NCBI GenBank assembly: GCA_903859415.1
Contig: CAIOMN010000208.1
Location: 1-38,090 of the forward strand
Origin: an uncultured Methylococcaceae bacterium
GTDB taxonomy: Bacteria > Pseudomonadota > Gammaproteobacteria > Methylococcales > Methylomonadaceae
DNA: 38,090 nucleotides
Direction of reading: 5' to 3'
Below, piece after piece: positions 32,886-38,090 of this stretch. A program made the position numbers and the translations under genes. The notes under the pieces are model-generated. The model ran no database searches. It was given only the letters and a program-made list of their open reading frames with translations, and was not told the DNA's origin. The stretch's first letter is position 1; each line of letters starts with the position of its first letter.

Positions 32886-33914
32886 ATGAAGAATATCAAT
32901 TTACTTGCTGGTCTTTTACTTTTTAGCACTCTGATCGGTTGTGTACCACTGATCCATCCACCCGGAGAAAAAGTAACTCAGGCCCGTCTTAATGAAAAAG
33001 TCTATATAACTGAGGATGGCGTATTTCTACCCGTTAAGCATTGGCTACCCAAAACTGACCCTGATGCTATTGTTGTTGCACTCCATGGCTTTAATGATTA
33101 CAGCGAATTTTTTCAGGCAGCTGGCCAGTACTTAAGTGAACGTGGCATTGCCTGTTTTGCTTATGATCAACGTGGCTTTGGTGCATCAACCCATTGGGGG
33201 CTTTGGGCTGGCAGCACCACCTATAGCACGGATCTCATCACTTTTGTCAATCTACTGAAGCATCGCTATCCCAATCACCCCATCTATTTGTTAGGTGAAA
33301 GCATGGGGGGAGCTGTTATTCTCAATACCCTTAATCAACTCAATAGTTCATTTGTAACAGGTACCATCCTTGTAGCGCCTGCTGTGTGGGCCAGATCAAC
33401 CATGCCCTGGTATCAAACCAGTTTACTCTGGGCTCTTGCGCATAGCTTCCCCTCGATGACGCTGACAGGCCGAGGTTTAAAAATCATGGCTTCTGATAAT
33501 ATAGACATGCTGCGAGCTTTGGGCAAAGACCCTAAGGTCATTAAAGCAACCCGCGTAGAAGCGATCTATGGCTTATCAGATTTAATGGATAAAGCTTTTA
33601 ACAGCGCAGAACACCAACACGGCAATACCTTGCTTTTGTATGGTGAGAAAGATGAGATCATTCCCAAGAAGGCGACTTACACGTTTTTGCAGAAACTTCT
33701 CGCTAACGAGACATCGGACTCATCTCAGAATACAGTCGCTTTTTATCACAAAGGGTATCACATGTTATTGCGAGACAAACAAGCACCGACTGTATGGCAA
33801 GATATTGCCACATGGATCAGTAAAAAACCAAATCAACTGCCTTCAGGTGCGGACAAAAGAGCTCAGGAAATATTAACCAAACTCACCTTAGACCCAAGTG
33901 ATGCACTTGATTAA
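32886..33914 (+). CDS. Lipoprotein alpha/beta hydrolase, monoacylglycerol lipase-like
   Basis: Predicted membrane-anchored serine hydrolase of the lysophospholipase/monoacylglycerol lipase group. Type II signal peptide MKNINLLAGLLLFSTLIGC with lipobox LIGC. The oxyanion region is HGFNDYSEFF, the nucleophile is in LLGESMGGAV, and the acid and base are probably in YGEKDEIIP and KGYHMLL. The frame is open 27 nt upstream into moaE, but the signal peptide starts at ATG 32886, 4 nt after moaE. That coupling to molybdenum cofactor genes has no obvious biochemical reason. Confidence 0.85.
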   Translation: MKNINLLAGLLLFSTLIGCVPLIHPPGEKVTQARLNEKVYITEDGVFLPVKHWLPKTDPDAIVVALHGFNDYSEFFQAAGQYLSERGIACFAYDQRGFGASTHWGLWAGSTTYSTDLITFVNLLKHRYPNHPIYLLGESMGGAVILNTLNQLNSSFVTGTILVAPAVWARSTMPWYQTSLLWALAHSFPSMTLTGRGLKIMASDNIDMLRALGKDPKVIKATRVEAIYGLSDLMDKAFNSAEHQHGNTLLLYGEKDEIIPKKATYTFLQKLLANETSDSSQNTVAFYHKGYHMLLRDKQAPTVWQDIATWISKKPNQLPSGADKRAQEILTKLTLDPSDALD

Positions 33915-33980
33915 TACTGACCTATTTTAGTTATACCCTTCACCCTATTATCAAATAGTCTATTGTTGAGAACAAACACT

Positions 33981-34826
33981 ATGCAATCCTTTACAAATAT
34001 TCGCGCTCTTATCATCGATATGGATGGAGTCTTATGGCATGGCAGCCAAGCCATTCCAGGAATGAACGACTTCTTTAAAACACTCGATGACTTACAGATT
34101 CGCTTCATTCTAGCCACTAACAATGCAAGTTTAACGCCAAAGCAATATGTAACAAAGCTGGATAAAATGGGGGTGACCATCTCAGAAGATCAAATCCTGA
34201 CATCAGGAACGGCTACTGCACTTTATCTAAGTGAACTTGTCACACCCTCTAAAACAAATGTTTTTGTCATCGGCGTAGATGGTGCGACCCAACCGCTTAT
34301 TGAAAAAGGTTTTACACTTACAGGCCTCTATGAAGTAAAAAGTAGCGCAGATAGCCATTCAAAAGGCGCTGATATTGTTGTCTGCGGAAAGGATGAAACG
34401 CTAACCTGGCATAAACTGGCAACGGCCACCCTCAACATTCGAGAGGGCGCTAAATTCATCGGCACCAATGCGGATACCACACTTCCTACAGAACACGGCG
34501 TAACCCATGGCAATGGCGCTATATTGGCTGCATTAACAGCAGCAACCGGTGTAGTACCCACTATCATTGGCAAACCTGAGTCCATCATGTATCAGCAGGC
34601 GCTCACTTTATTAGGAGTCAATCCTAATGAAACTGTAGCTATTGGTGATCGTCTTGAAACAGATATTTTAGGGGCTGTGCGTACCGGCATTCGTAGTATC
34701 ATGGTGTTGACTGGAATATCAACAGAGGACGATTTAAAGAACTCTGATTATCAACCGACTTGGGTTTTACCTGACATTAAAGCCGTAACCGAGGCATTAA
34801 GAAACCAAGCTATCATAACGATATAG
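33981..34826 (+). CDS. HAD-IIA family sugar-phosphate phosphatase (NagD-like)
   Basis: Cytoplasmic phosphatase of the NagD/PGP group. Motif I is IDMDGVLWHG (D13, D15), motif II LATNNAS, and motif IV is in AIGDRLETDILGAV after the lysine in GKPESIMYQQAL. The C2 cap domain lies between about 80 and 180, as in HAD-IIA. ATG at 33981 is the natural start; an upstream TTG is the only longer option. Substrates in this group include phosphoglycolate, glycerol phosphates and nucleotides; the neighbouring dihydroxyacetone kinase gene suggests a C3 sugar phosphate but proves nothing. Confidence 0.87.
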   Translation: MQSFTNIRALIIDMDGVLWHGSQAIPGMNDFFKTLDDLQIRFILATNNASLTPKQYVTKLDKMGVTISEDQILTSGTATALYLSELVTPSKTNVFVIGVDGATQPLIEKGFTLTGLYEVKSSADSHSKGADIVVCGKDETLTWHKLATATLNIREGAKFIGTNADTTLPTEHGVTHGNGAILAALTAATGVVPTIIGKPESIMYQQALTLLGVNPNETVAIGDRLETDILGAVRTGIRSIMVLTGISTEDDLKNSDYQPTWVLPDIKAVTEALRNQAIITI

Positions 34827-34887
34827 TCACTTCATCGCTCTAATCAATCATCTTATAATTATAAAAATAACTCATAGAAAGGCGGCC

Positions 34888-35871
34888 ATGAAAAAATTCA
34901 TCAATTCAACTGAATATCTCCTTGATGAAAGCCTGTTAGGCTTTGCAAAGGCACATACAGATATTATTAAACTGAACATTAAACCCCGCTTTATTCAACG
35001 AAAGAATCCGACGCCACCTGGCAAAGTGGCTTTAATATCGGGTGGAGGCTCTGGACATGAGCCGCTGCATATTGGCTTTGTTGGCACAGGCTTATTAAAT
35101 GCTGCCTGCCCTGGTCAGGTTTTTACCTCACCAACTCCAGACCAAATGTTGGCAGCTGCTGAAAGTGTCGAAAATGGAGGTGGTATCCTATTTATCGTTA
35201 AAAATTATGCCGGTGATGTCATGAATTTTGAAATGGCTGCCGAAATGCTTGATTGCCCAAATGCAACGGTATTGGTCAGTGATGATATTTCTTTACCTAA
35301 GTCTCATAGCATAGGACGACGTGGTGTTGCTGGTACTCTAATTGTAGAAAAAATAGTCGGTGCGGCAGCAGAACAAGGTGCTGATTTAGATACATGCAAA
35401 ATATTGGGCGATAAGGTCAATAGCTTAACGGCATCTATTGGCGTCGCACTCTCTAGTTGCACGGTACCTGCTTTAGGAAAGCCTACCTTTGAATTAAAAG
35501 ACGACGAAATGGAAATGGGCGTTGGCATTCATGGTGAGCGAGGCCATGAAACCCTTAAATTAGCAAGTGCTTCAGAGATAGTTGATCTCTTAACGCACAA
35601 AATAGACGAAGAGTTAAAGCCTCAACAAGGCCAATCCGTACTTTTACATGTTAACGGATTTGGAGCAACCCCACTCATGGAACTGTATCTAATTTATGAT
35701 CTTGCTTCCCATTTCTGGGAAAAACGTGGCATCACTATCACTCGTTCATTAGTAGGCAATTACACCACTTCTTTAGATATGGCCGGTTGTTCAATTACCT
35801 TGACGCTTTTGGATGAAGAACTGCTAACGCTTTGGGATGCTCCAGTACATAGTGCTAATTTAAGATGGTAA
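34888..35871 (+). CDS. dhaK: Dihydroxyacetone kinase substrate-binding subunit DhaK
   Basis: Binds dihydroxyacetone covalently as a hemiaminal on a histidine. GGGSGHEP (52-59) forms the substrate pocket and H215 in MGVGIHGERGHE is the anchoring histidine. The 327-residue size fits a separate DhaK. A GGCGG ribosome site precedes the ATG. The partner dhaL lies on the opposite strand, tail to tail, with a 12-nt overlap of coding ends. No PTS-type dhaM is visible, so the phosphate donor, ATP or a PTS, is open. Confidence 0.94.
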   Translation: MKKFINSTEYLLDESLLGFAKAHTDIIKLNIKPRFIQRKNPTPPGKVALISGGGSGHEPLHIGFVGTGLLNAACPGQVFTSPTPDQMLAAAESVENGGGILFIVKNYAGDVMNFEMAAEMLDCPNATVLVSDDISLPKSHSIGRRGVAGTLIVEKIVGAAAEQGADLDTCKILGDKVNSLTASIGVALSSCTVPALGKPTFELKDDEMEMGVGIHGERGHETLKLASASEIVDLLTHKIDEELKPQQGQSVLLHVNGFGATPLMELYLIYDLASHFWEKRGITITRSLVGNYTTSLDMAGCSITLTLLDEELLTLWDAPVHSANLRW

Positions 35872-36507
35872 TGTTAATTGCTTGGACAATACATCAACAA
35901 TCGCACAAATCATTAATTGCGCAGTTTTAGCACCCGCATCAATATGACCCAAGGATCGCTCTTCCAGAAATGAAGCGCGCCCCTTGGTTGCTAGCATATT
36001 ACGAGTCGATTCCACACCAGCAATTGCTTCATTGGACACATTCTCCAATACATCTACTAACGGGGTCAAATCAACAGAAACGGTATGCAAATAATTAGCG
36101 ACTGGAATAAAAACATCCAATAAGGTTTTTTCTCCTAAATCAGAACGCCCCCTCTTCTTAACGGCTTCTACACCTTGAGTCAAAACATCTGCGAAATTTT
36201 GAAGTGTTAAATCTTTGTCGCGCCCCGCTTTACTTAAAGCAATAAATAATGTGCCGTAAAGGGAGCCTGAAGCACCCCCCACTGACGCCATCAAAGTCAT
36301 CCCTATCTTATGCCAGGCATCAACCCAACTCAATTGAGTTAGCTCAGAACGTTCGGCCATTAAGGCTTCAATACCCCGTTGCAAATTAATAACATGATCC
36401 CCATCGCCTAATGCTTGATCAAGGTCAGTTACTTCAACTGCATTCTTTTCAATAACATCAGCTATAGTTTCAATAATAACTGGTAATAATACAGGTGTGA
36501 ATTTCAT
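35860..36507 (-). CDS. dhaL: Dihydroxyacetone kinase nucleotide-binding subunit DhaL
   Basis: Binds the nucleotide and Mg2+ for DHA phosphorylation in an eight-helix barrel. The acidic cluster is DLDQALGDGDHVIN with D30, D35 and D37; the usual Gly after DGDH is Val here. SVGGASGSLYGT, the nucleotide-binding loop, is complete, as is the C-terminal DAGAKTAQL. It is 215 residues long. Its coding end overlaps that of dhaK on the other strand, which is unlike the usual dhaKL operon. It is followed upstream by a VOC-protein gene on the same strand after about 60 nt. Confidence 0.93.
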   Translation of the reverse strand: MKFTPVLLPVIIETIADVIEKNAVEVTDLDQALGDGDHVINLQRGIEALMAERSELTQLSWVDAWHKIGMTLMASVGGASGSLYGTLFIALSKAGRDKDLTLQNFADVLTQGVEAVKKRGRSDLGEKTLLDVFIPVANYLHTVSVDLTPLVDVLENVSNEAIAGVESTRNMLATKGRASFLEERSLGHIDAGAKTAQLMICAIVDVLSKQLTLPS

Positions 36508-36570
36508 AACAACGCCTCATAGATAAGAATTTCTGACAACCCATTAATTTATACCGATAGATTTAATTCA

Positions 36571-36948
36571 TTACTGAATCTGCTCAATAATCTCCACCGT
36601 ATTGCCATCATAATCACGACAAAACATCGCTCTACGCCCAGAAATACTCATGGTATAAGCCTTGCCCGCTTTATCTAAAGCAGCCTGAATGGGGGCCAGT
36701 GCTATGGCATTTAAAGCTATATGTCGGTCGCGTCCACCATGATGGGGCCTACCATCAATAGGGTCTGGATTTTCTAATTCTAACAAATGTATTTGCTGTG
36801 AGCCTAATTGCAACCAAGCACCCGGGAACCCCAATTCAGGTCTATCGACTTGCTCTAAGCCAAGAATATCTATATAAAAAGGCAACGCCTTATTAATATC
36901 TGCAACGATAAAACTAGCATGATTGAGTGATAAAATATTTTTTGACAT
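36571..36948 (-). CDS. VOC-family protein (glyoxalase/dioxygenase-like)
   Basis: Single-module vicinal-oxygen-chelate protein of 125 residues. The paired beta-alpha-beta-beta-beta units are visible, with possible metal ligands in NHASFIV, QIHLLELEN and the closing YDGNTVEIIEQ. It resembles glyoxalase I-like and fosfomycin-resistance-like relatives, but the substrate is not predictable. A link to triose metabolism is possible because dhaL lies downstream on the same strand and methylglyoxal derives from triose phosphates; this is inference only. Confidence 0.8.
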   Translation of the reverse strand: MSKNILSLNHASFIVADINKALPFYIDILGLEQVDRPELGFPGAWLQLGSQQIHLLELENPDPIDGRPHHGGRDRHIALNAIALAPIQAALDKAGKAYTMSISGRRAMFCRDYDGNTVEIIEQIQ

Positions 36949-37025
36949 AGTGAATTAACAGTCCTCTTTTAATATAAAGCAACGAGCAAATCGATCAATC
37001 ACTCTATTGTAACAGCTAAAGGAGT

Positions 37026-37053
37026 TTGTTAATTTAATCGCTTAGTATAGAAT
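37026..37053 (+). promoter_or_regulatory. Candidate sigma70 promoter of coaD
   Basis: TTGTTA (37026-37031) and TAGAAT (37048-37053, 5 of 6) with 16-nt spacing, giving a start near 37060 and a very short leader before the coaD ATG at 37080. No good ribosome site is seen. Confidence 0.4.
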
Positions 37054-37070
37054 TAGCAAATTTTTGATGA

Positions 37071-37816
<746 letters not shown>

Positions 37817-37944
37817 CTTTCAATCAAAGCGCTGCTGCTAAGAATATAATCCAAGTATCAGTGCTATCCGACTCAATTCAATCAACACGAACCATTTTTT
37901 GTCACTGCTTAACATCATCTTTCTGATTGTCAAATTATTCCATT

Positions 37945-38090
37945 TTATGAACAAAAGCCCTCGATTTTCTCGGCAATCCCTTTGACATCCAAGCCACAAA
38001 TAGCCAATAATTCCTCACGCGTCCCCTGCTCAACAAAACTGTCAGGTAATCCTATGTTCAATACCGGCATGAGAATACGCTGGGCTTGCA
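37945..38090 (-). CDS. dxs: 1-deoxy-D-xylulose-5-phosphate synthase, C-terminal end only
   Basis: I translated the right edge by hand: the minus strand is open to TAA at 37945-37947. The 48 visible residues contain [20 protein letters not shown] followed by [19 protein letters not shown], the characteristic C-terminus of DXS, the first enzyme of the MEP isoprenoid pathway. The rest of the gene lies outside the window. It converges with yfhL across a 128-nt spacer that shows nothing distinctive. Confidence 0.9.
   Translation of the reverse strand, partial: QAQRILMPVLNIGLPDSFVEQGTREELLAICGLDVKGIAEKIEGFCS

Overview
The window reads as chromosomal DNA of a Gram-negative gammaproteobacterium. Supporting genes include lpxD, ubiG, a long-type pyrC, RNase T, a monothiol glutaredoxin, a YfhL ferredoxin, an anabolic argD-argF pair and a ubiG-mupP-yciK cluster. 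The DNA is AT-leaning. A methanotroph-like or sulfur-oxidiser-like lineage is a guess from general gene content only. No rRNA, tRNA, insertion sequence or CRISPR array was seen.

Left end (1-5872): a type III-A CRISPR-Cas operon on the minus strand, transcribed cas6 - CARF protein - cas10/csm1 - csm2 - csm3. csm3 runs off the left edge, so csm4, csm5, any further effector and the array must lie outside. Cas10 keeps both its HD and GGDD motifs and should make cyclic oligoadenylate. The CARF protein is of the NE0113 type with a C-terminal winged-helix-like region and no credible HEPN site, so no obvious cOA-activated RNase is visible. A small secreted protein of unknown function lies just upstream of cas6.

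5967-9771: the secreted protein, a ClC-family transporter with a CBS pair, and a glutaminase whose start codon is preceded by a 14-bp perfect hairpin.

9771-16511: the most unusual block. One minus-strand operon encodes an outer-membrane porin-like protein, a small PstS-like periplasmic protein, a membrane-bound HAMP-SpoIIE phosphatase fused to an anti-sigma-type HATPase, and a STAS antagonist, ending at a good intrinsic terminator. Divergent from it is a Na+/Pi cotransporter with a PhoU-like tail, preceded by a convincing Pho box plus -10 element. Together these suggest a phosphate-linked partner-switching pathway that I do not recognise as a described system.

16590-24379: housekeeping genes. 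fmdB-aspS-nadA lie on the minus strand, then pyrC and rnt on plus, grxD on minus with an overlapping 32-codon membrane ORF, and argD-argF on plus behind a good sigma70 promoter.

24432-26714: an SH3/coiled-coil membrane protein, two small unassigned ORFs, an MbcA/ParS/Xre-type antitoxin without its RES toxin, and an SGNH hydrolase.

26777-38090: HDAC-like amidohydrolase, sufT, a YciK-like SDR, mupP and ubiG form one minus-strand series. lpxD follows, with several inverted repeats between it and ubiG. Next come moaC divergent from moaD-moaE and a lipoprotein hydrolase, then a HAD-IIA phosphatase and dhaK on plus. dhaL lies on the opposite strand and overlaps dhaK tail to tail. A VOC protein, coaD, yfhL and the 3' end of dxs complete the window.
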